The notes under the pieces: model-generated
What the model was told of the DNA's origin: nothing
Database searches by the model: none
The model's input: only the letters and a program-made list of their open reading frames with translations
Shown: piece by piece, positions 44,588 to 56,370 of the stretch
Layout: each line of letters starts with the position of its first letter
Numbering within the stretch: the stretch's first letter is position 1
DNA from: Alisma plantago-aquatica
Taxonomy: Eukaryota > Streptophyta > Magnoliopsida > Alismatales > Alismataceae
Direction: 5' to 3'
DNA length: 64,000 nucleotides
Assembly (NCBI GenBank): GCA_963693085.1
Contig: OY856412.1
Location: forward strand, 342,315,457-342,379,456
Translations under genes and position numbers: made by a program

Positions 44588-46999
44588 TGATGAATGCATA
44601 TTCATCATGATTTTAAGTCACCATCTTGGGCCCAATTCGTCTCAATGCTTTCAATTTCATCTACTAAATCTTGAAGAATGCAAAATTGCTTAATTGGTTC
44701 ATTTATCAAGATTATTAACTAAATTCTATATTGATTTTATGTAGTTCATGATGAGGTTGAACCATCAATTGGAAACCACCTCCATTTAACCCTAATCTAC
44801 ATTCATCAACATCTTGGACCTCTCATTTTCACCCATGCAACATGCCCTTGCAGATTGCTCTTCCTATTTTTCCCTAATGGTCTTAACCTTACTCAGTCTT
44901 GGCAATATGGTTTTTCCCTCTCTGTTTACCCTCTCCTTTGCCTTAACAGTTTGCTTCGTCACCCTTCTCACGGTCTCAAGACCGCGAGGACTCCTCATGA
45001 TCTCAAGACCGTGAGAGCCCTCACGATCTCAAGACCGCGAGGAGTGCTCCCACAGTCCCGAGACTGCAAGGAGCAACATTGACCACCTAGCAGCACTTGC
45101 GACCAGTTCTACTCCACCTTCATCGACCTGATCAACATCACCTCTCGCTCTTACCTGCAACCCTAGACCTACTTCCATATTGCCTTCCTCCCACCTCTGC
45201 CCACCAGAATCACAACCTACAAGCTCCATGACCACCTCACATCCACCTCACCGTCCTACTCCATGTTCTAAAGTCTCTGCCCAAGCGGTCTCCAAACTAC
45301 TAGCGCAGTGACTGAACGCCCAAGACCAAGAAGGGCAGCGATCTTTCAAGACCGCATGGAGCCATAGACCATGAGGTACTTGCGGTCCCTGAAACTGAGA
45401 AGGCGGAAACTGAGTAGCTGAGACCGTGAAGACCCAGATCGAGAATGCAAGGATCGTGATGATCCACAACCGCGAGGACCGAGTGGATAGAAAAAATAGT
45501 TGGAGGCGTAGAACATGAGACCGTGAAGCCGAGAATGCAAGGCCAAAGATCGTGTGGAGGCCAGCAGAAACCGTGAGATGAAAGGACATGCGACGACCCT
45601 AGTAGTCTCCAGACTGTTAAAGACCTCACTGGTTTCCAAACCGCGAGGAGATCCAAGCCATTTTCTAGGACCGTGAAGAGATCCAGGATCGTGAAGACCC
45701 TCACGGTCTCAAGACCGTGAGGAAGCCTCTCGGTTTCCAAACTGTGAGGGGTTATTAAAAAGCCCAATCCATTAAGAAAATATGGGGTGTCCAAGCCGTG
45801 CAAAAGACTCACACCAAAAATGTGAAGACCTGACCAGTGCCTGTAAATAGAACCACAAGGGTCCTCATTTGGGTATCAGATTTGGGACTCCACCAGGTTG
45901 CCCGAACACTGGTTCGATCCCAATCATTATGTACATCCACAACCTACTCCTCCTACTGCGAGTAAGGAGGCCGAGAAGAGAAGGAATAAGCAGAGAGAAA
46001 GACTGCATGGTCTGTCTTGGAGTCCCTCGTTCCTCATCCAGATCTGCTCTGACACGGCATAGAAGACGACATCATCTTCACCGAGTTGCGATCACCTTTT
46101 GCATCATGCTCATGGTGGAATCTTCCCTCTCTCTTATTCTTCTTGTTTTTCACCATCATGAGTGAGAATTTCCTTTTCACTGGGGTGCGGGGACTATCCC
46201 CGCTGCCCATGCTTTCATGTCTTTTCATTTTTACATTTCGAAGGAAATGTATATAACTTTTCAGTTCGTTGTTAATCTTCGATGTTTGCTTGTGGATTGA
46301 TCACCTATTTGCTTTTATCTTGTTCTTTCCTATGTTGCAAGAATTTCAATATGTAGGATAGAATGTCGATTAATGCGGTTGACTCCCTGACTAGAAATAT
46401 AAAGGGATTCTTTGAGGTCGTATGTGTATGATCCATGAGGGGACGAGCCATCTAACCCATGGTGACGCTTCTGTTTGCCTAAACATCCCTCTGGGAGGGC
46501 CACAGCTTCAGTTGGATATCTGTATCTTCGGAACCGTAAGTGAATGATCCGGATGGTGATGAGACATCTAATGCCTAAGGTGATGCTTACACGAACATAA
46601 ACATCCCTTAGGGAGGGTTCATAGCAGTTTTATTTGGATAGTTAGATCTTGCCTGCATGTTCTGTGATTGGATGTGTTTGCATGAGTAGTAGTGGTGAAA
46701 CCCGAGACCACCCCAGTGATTCCATATCATTAATCTAGATCAACCTTAATTATGCTCTTTACTTTCTTGCAATTAGTTTTTTTAAAGTCAAAATCAACCT
46801 TTGTTCTAAATATTAGTCTTACTTGTGCTAGACTCGACTAACAACGATTCTTAAAAATGTTGTCCCTTGGGATTCGATCCTCAACTGTACTGCGATAAGA
46901 CACATCCTCTTGCAGGTGGTATTATTGCACATGGTTTTGGTAAAAGCTCAGGGATTTCAACCCTGAGTGAATTTGTTAGTGTGATAATACTCCACATCA
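44588..46999 (+). repeat. 3' LTR of the Athila-like element
   Basis: 2412 bp, the undisturbed copy. It contains inverted repeats of the CTCACGGTCT/AGACCGTGAG type at 44967-44988, 44994-45015, 45020-45041 and 45700-45721 in U3. The TATA position reads TGTAAATAG (45842-45850). The end ACATCA is followed by TCTAC. Confidence 0.9.
44967..45070. repeat. Tandem 26-27-bp units, each an inverted repeat
   Basis: Three clear units and a fourth decayed one. Each has 10-bp arms such as CTCACGGTCT and AGACCGCGAG around a CA spacer. A perfect single copy is at 45700-45721 and its counterpart in the 5' LTR is at 27412-27433. The tandem block itself is in the part deleted from the 5' LTR. Confidence 0.85.
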
Positions 47000-47004
47000 T
47001 CTAC

Positions 47005-48022
47005 CTAGGACAACCAAAGGTTATGATTTCATTCAGGTGATCATTGACATGTTGACCAAGTCAATGCATTTCCATACCGTGAAGACAAAATTCATAGTGG
47101 AGAAACTTGCTCAAGTAATGTTGACAAGATAGTGTGTTTACATGGTGTCCAAACTACTATCGTATATGATAGAGGTCCTACATTCACTAGTCACTTTTAG
47201 GAGCGACTGCATACAACTTTGGGTATGCACTTGAAGTTCAACATTGCTTTCCACCCGCAGATAGATTATAAGTCTGAAAGGACCATCCAGATCTTGGAGG
47301 ATATGTTGATTACTTGTGTTTTTTAGTTCTCAGGAAGTTGGGATATACACCTCAGTCTGATAGAGTTTGCCTACAATAACAGCTATCGGAGAAGTATTGA
47401 CATGGCACCATATGAGGCGTTGTATAGGAGATTTTGTAGGTCTCCATTGTGTTGGTATGAGAAAGGGGAGTATTATCTTGTGGTTCCTGAGCTTGGGCAA
47501 CAAATGACAGATAAGATCAAAGTCATTAATCAATAGTTGAAAGCAGCATAAGACAGACAGAAGTCGTATGTAGACAATCGTTGCTGACCCTTGGAGTTCC
47601 AAGTCTGAGACAAATTATATCTCAAGATCTCTCCATGGAAAGGTGTTTTGAGGTTTGGGAAGAAGGTTAAGTTGGCTCCCAAGTTTATGGGACCTTACCC
47701 AGTTGTGGGATGTGTTGGGAAGGTGACCTACAAGTTGGACTTGCCACCTAAGTTGCACAAGTTGCATCTAGTGTTCCATGTCAATGTGTTGAGTAACTGC
47801 CACCCGGACATAGAGGCAGTGTTACAGCTTGTAGAGCTGGATCTTGATGAGGATATGACCTATGTGGAGAATCCGATATTGATCTTTGAATAGAGGGTGA
47901 AGAAGTTGAAGAGAAAGGACCTTGTGTTTGTGAAGGTTCTTTGGCATTACCGTAGCATTGAGGAAGCCACATGGGAGCTCGAAGAGGAGATGAGGATGAA
48001 GTACTCTTGTCTTTTCTCTTAG
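47005..48022 (+). pseudogene. Integrase core and chromodomain-like end of the outer chromovirus
   Basis: Continues the interrupted outer integrase: GYDFIQVIIDMLTKSMHF, then AFHPQIDYKSERTIQILEDM (catalytic Glu area) and LIEFAYNNSYRRSIDMAPYE. The piece 47648-47893 has KLAPKFMGPYPVVGCVGKVT and KLHLVFHVNVL, the GPY/F module. The end is chromodomain-like: KVLWHYRSIEEATWELEEEM. The central part with the second catalytic Asp (about 47110-47200) is frameshifted. Stops are frequent, several at Gln positions. Confidence 0.88.
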
Positions 48023-48024
48023 GA

Positions 48025-48060
48025 TTTTGGGGGGAAAATACCTATTAGGGTTTTATGGAT
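48025..48060 (+). other. Polypurine-tract region of the outer chromovirus, decayed
   Basis: TTTTGGGGGGAAAATACC then ATTAGGGTTTTATGGAT directly before the LTR TG. Tekay relatives have a G-run where this copy has GGGTTTTATGG. Confidence 0.6.
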
Positions 48061-51000
48061 TGTAAGGACCGATGCCCACATTTTGGACTAATCCTATTTT
48101 CTTTGCCTAAGTGTACTTCTTAGATCCTAGATCAAATCATCTAAGACGTATTTAGGGCATGTTGGAAGTTTGTGCTCCTTGTTTGAGCTTGTTACTTGAT
48201 GCTTGTGTTTCGTGGAGAGGTCTTTGTACAACTTGCAATTCACCTAGGATAGAGGTTGATGTACAAGTTTGCCACCTCTAGAGTGTTCCTTCTCTCTCTT
48301 GGCATCATCTAGAGGAGAGAGGAAGTGTTGGGTGCCTTGTTTTGGCCTTGGTTGATTGGTGAAATCCTTGGTGATGGTGTGGGCACATGTTTGAGCTACG
48401 CTTTTCTCTTAGTAGTGTTGTCTTGGGATTGAGAACCTTGATGAGACCCTGTATCGGTTTGTGGTTGCCTTGAGGAGGCTTGGTATCAGTTGAGGGTGTC
48501 TTGAGAGACATCCTATTGGTTGGTGTCATCTTGAGGATCACCATATCAAGTTGTGGTGACTCTAGAGGAGTGTCATATCAGTTTCTAACTTAGGGTTTCA
48601 TCCCTATCGGTTTGTGAAGCAAGGTGGAGGTGTATATCAGCCATGACCTGGGAAGGAGGCCAAGTGGGTGAGATATATGTCCTATCACCTTGTTGCATTG
48701 TGTTACATGTGTCCTTTCTTCTTGGACATGTGTCTTCTAGGGTTCTAAGGTGGTGAAACCTTCCCCTTGCTCTCTCTCTATCTCTCTTATTAGCCATGTA
48801 TATATATCCTTCTCTTCCCATGCAAGAGAACCCTTTTAGTGATCCTTGCTTTATCTCCTTGGTGGTCGACCTTGAGCTTGAAGAGCACTATCCTTTGGAG
48901 TTTGGTGGGCGAGCCAAGAGCTTGTGGTTCTCTCTTTCCTCTTCTTCCATGGCAAGTCATGGTTTTCTAGCTTTCTTTCTCTTCTTCTTTCTTCTTCTTA
49001 GCTACGGACCTTGGTACATTCCTTTCTCTCTTTTTCTCTTTCTTAACCATGGTTATATGTTCCATCTTTGAGGTGTTGAGCTTGGAGGATCTTCTCCCTC
49101 TACCTTGAGCTTTGTGAGCTTGGAGCTTGACCTTGGAGTTTCGAGCTTGTTGGTTTTTCTTGAGGTGGGTTATATAACTCTAAACTGACTTTGTTATAAT
49201 CACTCTTTTACTTGTTGCCTTGCTAGTTATCTTTAGCTCATGATCTCTTGCTTACTAGTAGCTTTACTTGGTATCCTTGTGTTAATTTTTGAGAATAAAA
49301 CTTTGTTAAGTTGTTGTGATAAGTTGCTCTTTTCCTTTGCCTAGTTAGCATCATCATCTTGATGTAGAAGATGACTAAAATGATACAATGTGCTAATCTG
49401 ATATACATATAAAACGATACACTAAACTGGTATGCTCTTGTGTAAACCGATATGCCTCTTATGTTGTATCTTTTTATGATCCAGTTGTGCCTTGGGAGGA
49501 ATATGTTTGAGTCTCCATTCTTCTAGTTGAGTGTGGAAGTCACATGGGTAACCCTAATCTAATACATGTGTAATCTGCACACCTTGAAAATCGATACACC
49601 CTAACCTGATACACCTAGAGTTGGTGAGGGAAACATCTTCCAAGAGGTTCAACTGATACAACCAATCCAATGATCGATATCATATAGAGACCTATGTAAC
49701 TGATACACAAAGGGGTACATAGGATGATACCCTAGTTGATAGGTGGGCCGATACCCTAAGGGATGGTGAGGTCGATACCCTAGTTGGTTGTTAGGTCGAT
49801 ACCCTAAGGGATGGTGGGGTTGATACCCTAGTTTGTGGGTAGGCCAATACCCTAGATGGGTGGTGAGGTTGATACCTTATGAGGTGGTGTGATTGATATC
49901 CTTTATTATTCCCCTCTAGAACGATATCCTTTGTTGTGCCTTGGCCGACACACTCTCATTAAGGTGTTGAGCATGATACCAAGTGATGTTGAGCGTATAT
50001 AAAGTGATGATAAACCAATACTCATCCTTGTGTTGGTAGGCCGATACACTATCTAGATTGGTTGCCCGATATCTAAGTTAAATTGATACCCTACCTTAGT
50101 GTGGTGGCTGATACCCTAACCCTAATCGACATCTTGTGATGTGTATTGATGCATCTTGTGGATTCAAGGGTTACACGGTGTGATGTGATACCTTATAGTG
50201 TTATCCTGTGTGTGATGTTGAAATTTATACCTCTTTACATGTTTCATAATAATGATAGGAATATGTTTCCACATCTCTAAATATACTTCATAACAATGAA
50301 GGCAATGATGATCTAAAGATTGTTGATGATCCAACCCTGTAAATCCAAATCGGGTAAAGTGAAACCCTAATTGTTATGATGTGGTGTATGATGTAAATGC
50401 ATAGCATGAGTTCTATGAAATGATGATGCTTTACCTTCTTCTTATCAGTTTCTAACCATGTAGGTGATACTGATTAATGTACATAACATGGTATGCGCTA
50501 TGGTAGTTATGATGTGATGGACATGTGGACCTTGTGATTGACATTGGTCCTTGTGATGGACATGTGGTCCTTGAGATGGACACGTGGTCCTTGTGATGGA
50601 CATGTGGTCCTTGTGATGGACATTCATCCTTGTGATTGACATTGGTCCTTCAGATGGATATATAATGAATAGCAGGCATAAAGTGAATCAGTATGTTCTG
50701 GTGATTAGTTATACCCTATTTATATAGATCTTGTTCAAAGGTTATATGTTGTAACTTGATTGGTGTTTAAAGATAATTAACTAAGTGAAATCTAATAGTG
50801 TAGTTTGACATGTTCCATAGATCCATTCAGTGTCAGCACTTACTGAATGGTGAAACGAGTCTAACTTGGAACGCATATTGTTGAATATGTTGGGTGCAAG
50901 TTGGAACACCACCTTGTATATTGAATGTATATGTATCACAGGATTGACTGTAAATCATACCTGGAATTCGTGTCACAGGATTGACTATAAGTGAAACCTA

Positions 51001-52048
51001 GAATTTGTATCACATGATTAACTGTATGTCATACCTGCAATTTGTATCACAAGATTGACTATAAGTCAAGTCTTGGAAATGCACTGTTATAAGTTGTAGC
51101 TGAATTTCACTAGCATTGTAACTTGTACCAAGGTGGGCTAAATCTACACATCGAGACTAAAATTTCCTTCAAATTAGATGACTCATTTTGTCACTACATA
51201 TTTAATCGTACTGACTGTGGAAGGTGTAGTCGTGGATTTTGGCTCTTTCATTAGACCTTGTATGACACTAACTTGACTGTTTATTCATATAGTGGTTGGT
51301 TGGATTTAGATTGTACAATTCAAATCCTTAGTGCGTAATGAATACGTAAACAGCCATCTAGTATAATTGTGTCTGATCAAATTTGAAAACATTGGTTGAG
51401 CCTTGTTTGATTTTTATACAATGTTGTTGATAGAGAATATCCATGTTCTTCATATTCCTTTTAAATTATTAAGATGTTTCATAATTTAGTAGTAATTGTT
51501 CTTCATTTTATTGATATTGTTGTTTAGTTTATCTTATTTGTGATTATAATAGAGTTGGTAGAGAGTTATATCTCTCATTGGGACTGAGTTTCTGACCCCA
51601 TTGGTTAACAACCTTTTTAGGTGGACGAGCACGAGGAGGTAGAGATCGTGCAGAGGAGGTTGAGTAGAAGCTAGGGGAGCAGTAGCTGATAAGGTTAGAA
51701 GTGTTGTTGGATGTTCTTTGTCAATAGAGTCCTAGATTTGTCCCTATACACTCAAGTCTTTAGGAGCATTTTATAGATGTTTTGAGGATGTGTTGTCTTT
51801 ATGTGCTTTTTGTATATCAGATATGATGGAATCATGTATATGTTTTTGGACAATGTTTTCATTACAGGTTGACAACTTGCCCTGTGAATGCTTTGAGCCA
51901 TGAAAGGACTCCTATGTAAAGGTTCTTGCAATATGTTTGTTTTATAAGAAAAGGTTTTAATTCTTTGTGTTTTCTGCTAATAAGTTCATTAATCTCTCTT
52001 TTGTAGTTTTGTATTGAGTAACCTCACTTCATGTGGCGTGGGGCATCA
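48061..52048 (+). repeat. 3' LTR of the outer chromovirus
   Basis: 3988 bp, colinear with 15447-19400. TATA at 48799-48807; minisatellites at about 49717-49890, 50514-50658 and 50933-51067 with unit numbers that differ from the 5' LTR. It ends GGGGCATCA. Confidence 0.85.
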
Positions 52049-52673
52049 TAGAGGTGGCCTCAATTTTTTCCTCATAAATTTGACACCCATAGATTTTTTT
52101 CATTATAAACCATATATAATACTTTGAGGACTAATAAGTATTGTGCATCTTAAATTTTGTTTTTTATTGCAAGCAGAATAGTAAATTTGTGTGCCAAAAG
52201 AGTACTTATCATCTACATCCATTTCTTCTAGTTTGTAGTAGAAAACAATTATGGAAAACATTTTTGGGTATAAACAACATGCAAGATTTAATACTTCACA
52301 AATGATCGGTACAATGTCCCATGTATGTAAAGATGTCCAGATATATGTAAAGATGTCCAGATATATGTAAAGGCACCAACCTTTACAAGTGGTAAGGCCT
52401 AATTGTCATAACATTATGATCTACATAGACAAGATGATAAAAAAGATCAAGCTCCTGAATAGTTTCTTCTTTTCTCATATAGAGAACATCCAAGCACGTA
52501 ATTTCATCCTCTAAAAAGCAACACATAAAAATAATGTGAATATGGGATAACAATGGTTTTCATATTGTACTGGTGATACCAGAGTTAATTTTAAATTATG
52601 GATCTCTGTGTAAATCCACCCACAATGTAGGTTTGGTGATTAATCCCAAAGAATTAATAATAGAAATTCCATA
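52049..52673. other. Spacer between two outer-family LTRs
   Basis: AT-rich DNA with no coding signal. It holds a tandem duplication of a 20-bp unit ATGTAAAGATGTCCAGATAT (52325-52364, plus a partial third copy). Confidence 0.5.
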
Positions 52674-54329
52674 GGAGGAGGTGTGTATCAACCATGACCT
52701 AGGAAGGATGCCAAGTGGGCGAGACATAGGTCCTATCACCTTGTTGCATGGTGTTACATGTGTCCTTTCTTCTTGGACATGTGTCTTCTAGTGTTCTAAG
52801 GTGGTGACACATTCCCCTTGCTCTCTCTCTCATCAACCATGTATATATACCCCTCTCTTCCCATGTAAGAAAACCCTTTTAGTGATCCCTGATTTCTCTC
52901 CTTGGTGGCTGACCTTGAGCTTGGAGATCACTCTCATTTGGAACTTGGTGGGTGAGCCAAGATCTTGTGGTGCTCTCTTTCATCTTCTTCCCTAGTAAGC
53001 CATGGTTTTCTAGCTTTCTTTCTCTACTTTTTTCTTCGTCTCGGCCATGGACCTTGGTACCTTCTTTTCTCTCTTTTGCTCTTTCTTAGCCATGGTTCAA
53101 TCTTCCTTCTTGGAGGTGTTGTGCTTGGAGGATCTTCTCCCTCTACCTTGAACTTTGTGAGCTTGGAGCTTGACCATGGAAGTTAGAGCTTGGTGGTTGT
53201 TCTTGAGGTGGGTTATATATCTCTAAATCAACTTTGTTACCATCACTCTTTTACTTGTTACCTTGCTATTTATCTTTAGCTCATTATCTCTTGTTTGCTA
53301 GTTACTTTACTTGGTAGCCTTGTGTTCAATTTTGAGAATAAAAACTTGTTAGGGTGATGCCGTAAGTTGCTCTTTTCCTTTGCCTTGTTAGTATCGTCAT
53401 CTTGAGGTAGAAGATGATTAAACCGATATGATATGCTAATATGATATACATATAAACCGATATGCTCTTATGTAAACCGATATGCCTCTTATGTTGTGTC
53501 TTGTTATGATCTAGTGATGCCTTGGGCGGAAGAGTGTTGAGTATCCATGCTACTAGTTGAGTTTGTACATCGACATGGGTAACCCTAATATGATACATTT
53601 GTAATCCGACACACCTTGCAAATTGATACACCCTAACCTGATACACCCAAAGTTGGTGAGGGAAACATCTCCCTAGAGGTTCAGAAGATACAACCAACCC
53701 TATTCACGGTATCATATAGAGACCTATTTGACCAATACATAAACGGGTACATAGGAGGATACCCTAGTTGATGGGTAGGTCGATACCCTAGTTGGTAGGT
53801 ACGTCGATACCCTAGTTGGTGGGTACATCGATACCCTAAGGGATGGTGAAGCTGATACCCTAGTTGGTGGGTAGGTCGATACCCCAAGGGATGCTGAGGC
53901 CGATACCCTAGTTGGTGGGTAGGTCGATACCCTAGATGGGTGGCGAGGTTGATATCTTATGAGGTTGTGTGATCGATATCCTTTCTTATACCCCTCTAGA
54001 CCGAAATCCTTAGTTGTGCCTTGGCCGACACACACTCATTAAGGTGTAGAGACTGATACCAAGTGCTGGTGAGCCGATACAAAGTGATGATAAACCAAAC
54101 TCATTCTTGAGTTGGTAGGTTTATACCCTATCTAGAGTGATTGCCTAAAATCTAAGATAAACTGATACCCGACCTTAGTGTGGTGGTTGATACCCTGACC
54201 CTAATTGACATCTTGTTATGTGTAGTGATGCATCTTGTGGATGATAGGGTTACATAGTGTGATGTGATACTTTATAGTGTAATCATGTGCATGATGTTGA
54301 AAGTTATACCTCTTTACATGTTTCATAAT
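52674..54329 (+). repeat. Partial LTR of the outer-chromovirus family
   Basis: Matches 16009-17600 of the 5' LTR, from GGAGGAGGTGTGTATCA to TTTCATAATA, including the TATA (52842-52850) and the GATACCCTAG minisatellite (53744-53970). It is cut at 54329, where the copia LTR begins. The missing 3' part may lie beyond the right edge if the copia element inserted here. The break at the 5' side (52674) is unexplained. Confidence 0.85.
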
Positions 54330-56370
54330 ATGTTGGGTTTTATGTGGTTGGAGTAGGGAGAAGAAATAAAAAATTTATTGGACCATAAACCCATAACTAG
54401 CAGACTGTGTCAACATCTATGTAATAGGAAGGATGGTTTTAGTGAGATATACCTAGTCATGTGGCTTGCTCAGTGACTATACCTCACAGCAAGTGCAACC
54501 TTCCACCACCTGTCTTCGATGACGTCTGTGCAGCTTCTAGTCTTGACTCAGACTTTAGTTGATTGTCGTCCTCCTAAATGGTACAAGCCTCCCACCTCTA
54601 TAGATATTCCACACGAACTAGAGGGAAATCTAGTCATCCTAAAGAATAGACTACAAGGATTTGTCCCCTTCTGTTGGCATACTAGTCACCGACACACTCT
54701 CCCACAACCAGTTGTTGTTTTGTAGTTGTCTTTCCGTCGTTGTTCCTCCCTGGACAGGTAGAACTTGCTTGGGTTATCTCGGTTACCACAACCAGAGAGG
54801 ACAACGACTGTAGAGAAACTAATGTTCTAAGTTGTGTATCTAGAGAAGCCCCCTATACCCCTCTATTTATAGTTGAGGTCTGGGCTAGGGTTCCCAGTCT
54901 AAGCGGGAGTAGAAGGGTCTGGAATTTCTATGAACAATTTGCACTACGGAAGGCAAACTGATCATTTCACTAGTGAACCAGTCAATTGGGAGTGTGAGCC
55001 GATCGGTTCACCCAGTGAACCGGTTGTTTCACTTCCCAGACTTTCATGCAATTGACTTTCCTTATTCATTTCTAATTAATGCAAAGATTAATTATTGTCC
55101 CAATCAAATTGAACAATTGAAATGAACAACTTTTTCTCACAAATAAGGACAACTCAACAATGCTCGTTTGGTCCAGCTAAACCTATCAATTCACTAGAGT
55201 GAACCGGTCATCTCATTGACAATTAGCCAGTGAGTTCACCCAGTGAACGAGTCGGTTGGTGGTCCAAATTGTGTAGAACATAATCAATTTATTTCTCAAT
55301 CAATATGACACTCTAATCAGTTCGTTCAACACTTGAACTTGATGATTTTGAGTCGAGTCTATTGATTGAATGTTTAATTGAGTACCCAAACACTTTAGTA
55401 ATCAATCCAAACATCATCCATGGATAAAGTCCTCTTCTAGGTTAATCCTTTGTGTGTGACCCTATAGGTCCCATTTCACATTGGTAGTGAATGTTCGTAA
55501 CTAGCTTATGACATCACAAGAAAAGAGCGATACCTAGTAGCACATCAGTGCTACCCAAGTGAAAAGGAATGTTGGAGAAAAACTTTCAATCCTACAATCT
55601 GTGATTGGTGTTCCAGTGAACGTATAATTCCTTTATCTCTGATATCCTGAATGAATTCAAGGCACAAAGTTGTCATCCTTTCAACATTCATTCATGTTTC
55701 TTGAACTAAAGCAGACTGTTTTAGATATGTGTGACGTCAATATCAAAAATTGATTATCATGTGCATGCACTTTCTCAGTCTCTCTTATCCAGTAGCCTAG
55801 ACATCATACTCCCTTGTAGGGACAAATCCCATATATATCACCCATATTCTATCTCATGCGTCAAAGCCACCCAATCATCACCGTTATAAAAACCCATATT
55901 TTATGATTGTGTTTGATGATGTCAAAGTGTACCCAATCACATTCGATGAGTGTAGTGATTTTAGGTCTAAGAATCACAATCACCAACATCACTATGAGAG
56001 ATGCTTTTGACTACCATGTCATGGTTTCACGTGTCACTCTCATGGTGGGTCTGTCTGATACACTATTCTCCAACATGTATCTATGTGCTTGGTTTGCTAT
56101 CATATATCATCACTAATGAGATATTGTCATCAACCAACACACACTTGCATCTTGACGTGTCATTGTTTTCTATCAGCCTTCCACAATGACATCCAAATAG
56201 GCAAAACATACGTAATTGAGTATTTTCATTCCTTACACATTCATCTGCTCCATCATATATCTCATAATTGATTGAGGTGGAATAAATTGAAAGCTTTCCT
56301 TTGATATTTATCAAATCAATCAGAACATATGTCAATCCAATCATCATATGATTGGCTCTCTGGGCATACA
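54330..56370 (-). repeat. Copia LTR A (3' LTR of the minus-strand element)
   Basis: About 2.04 kb; the plus strand starts TGTTGGGTTT and ends at about ...GGCATACA. Minus-strand TATA, CTATAAATAG, at 54872-54863. Upstream on the minus strand (54960-55260) are GAACCGGT/ACCGATCGG-type inverted words. It abuts the broken outer-family LTR. Confidence 0.8.
54863..54872 (-). promoter_or_regulatory. TATA box of copia LTR A
   Basis: CTATAAATAG on the minus strand, followed by AGGGGTATAGGGGG. Same position and context in LTR C (63589-63580); LTR B has CCTATATATATAGG (61585-61572). Confidence 0.65.

Larger units (their letters stand above)
22787..46999 (+). mobile_element. Athila/Tat-type Ty3/gypsy element inserted in the outer integrase
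   Basis: Both ends are exact: LTRs begin TGATGAATGC (22787, 44588) and end ACGTCA/ACATCA (28710, 46999), flanked by TCTAC at 22782-22786 and 47000-47004. Removing the insert with one TCTAC joins the outer integrase in frame, proof of insertion. The PBS is of the TGGCG-type used by Athila/Tat elements, and gag and pol match that lineage. It has no chromodomain and a long non-coding 3' region. It carries two later insertions: a truncated minus-strand gypsy element in its 5' LTR and the LARD in its protease. Its own length without these is about 11.9 kb. Confidence 0.92.
15447..52048 (+). mobile_element. Outer Ty3/gypsy chromovirus (Tekay/Del-like), split by nested elements
   Basis: The order is LTR (15447-19400), PBS, gag, protease, RT, RNase H, HHCC zinc domain and start of integrase (to 22786), then a 24.2-kb insertion, then the rest of integrase, a chromodomain-like end (47005-48022), PPT and LTR (48061-52048). 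Without the insert the element is about 12.4 kb. The C-terminal chromodomain marks it as a chromovirus. The LTRs share layout and three minisatellites but differ at many positions, so it is the oldest layer. No clean 5-bp target duplication was found at the outer ends: the left flank reads AGAGTGGGGT and the right flank TAGAGGTGGC. Confidence 0.88.

Noticed and set aside
45300..45812. 170-codon minus-strand ORF in the Athila 3' LTR
   Set aside because: Repeated CGGTCTC/GAGACCG words give long open antisense frames; the 5' LTR equivalent is broken and no domain is seen.
53326..54035. Minus-strand ORFs with repeated YPPTRVS/THQLGYR peptides as a repeat protein
   Set aside because: They are the GATACCCTAGTTGGTGGGTA minisatellite read in two frames, within an LTR fragment.
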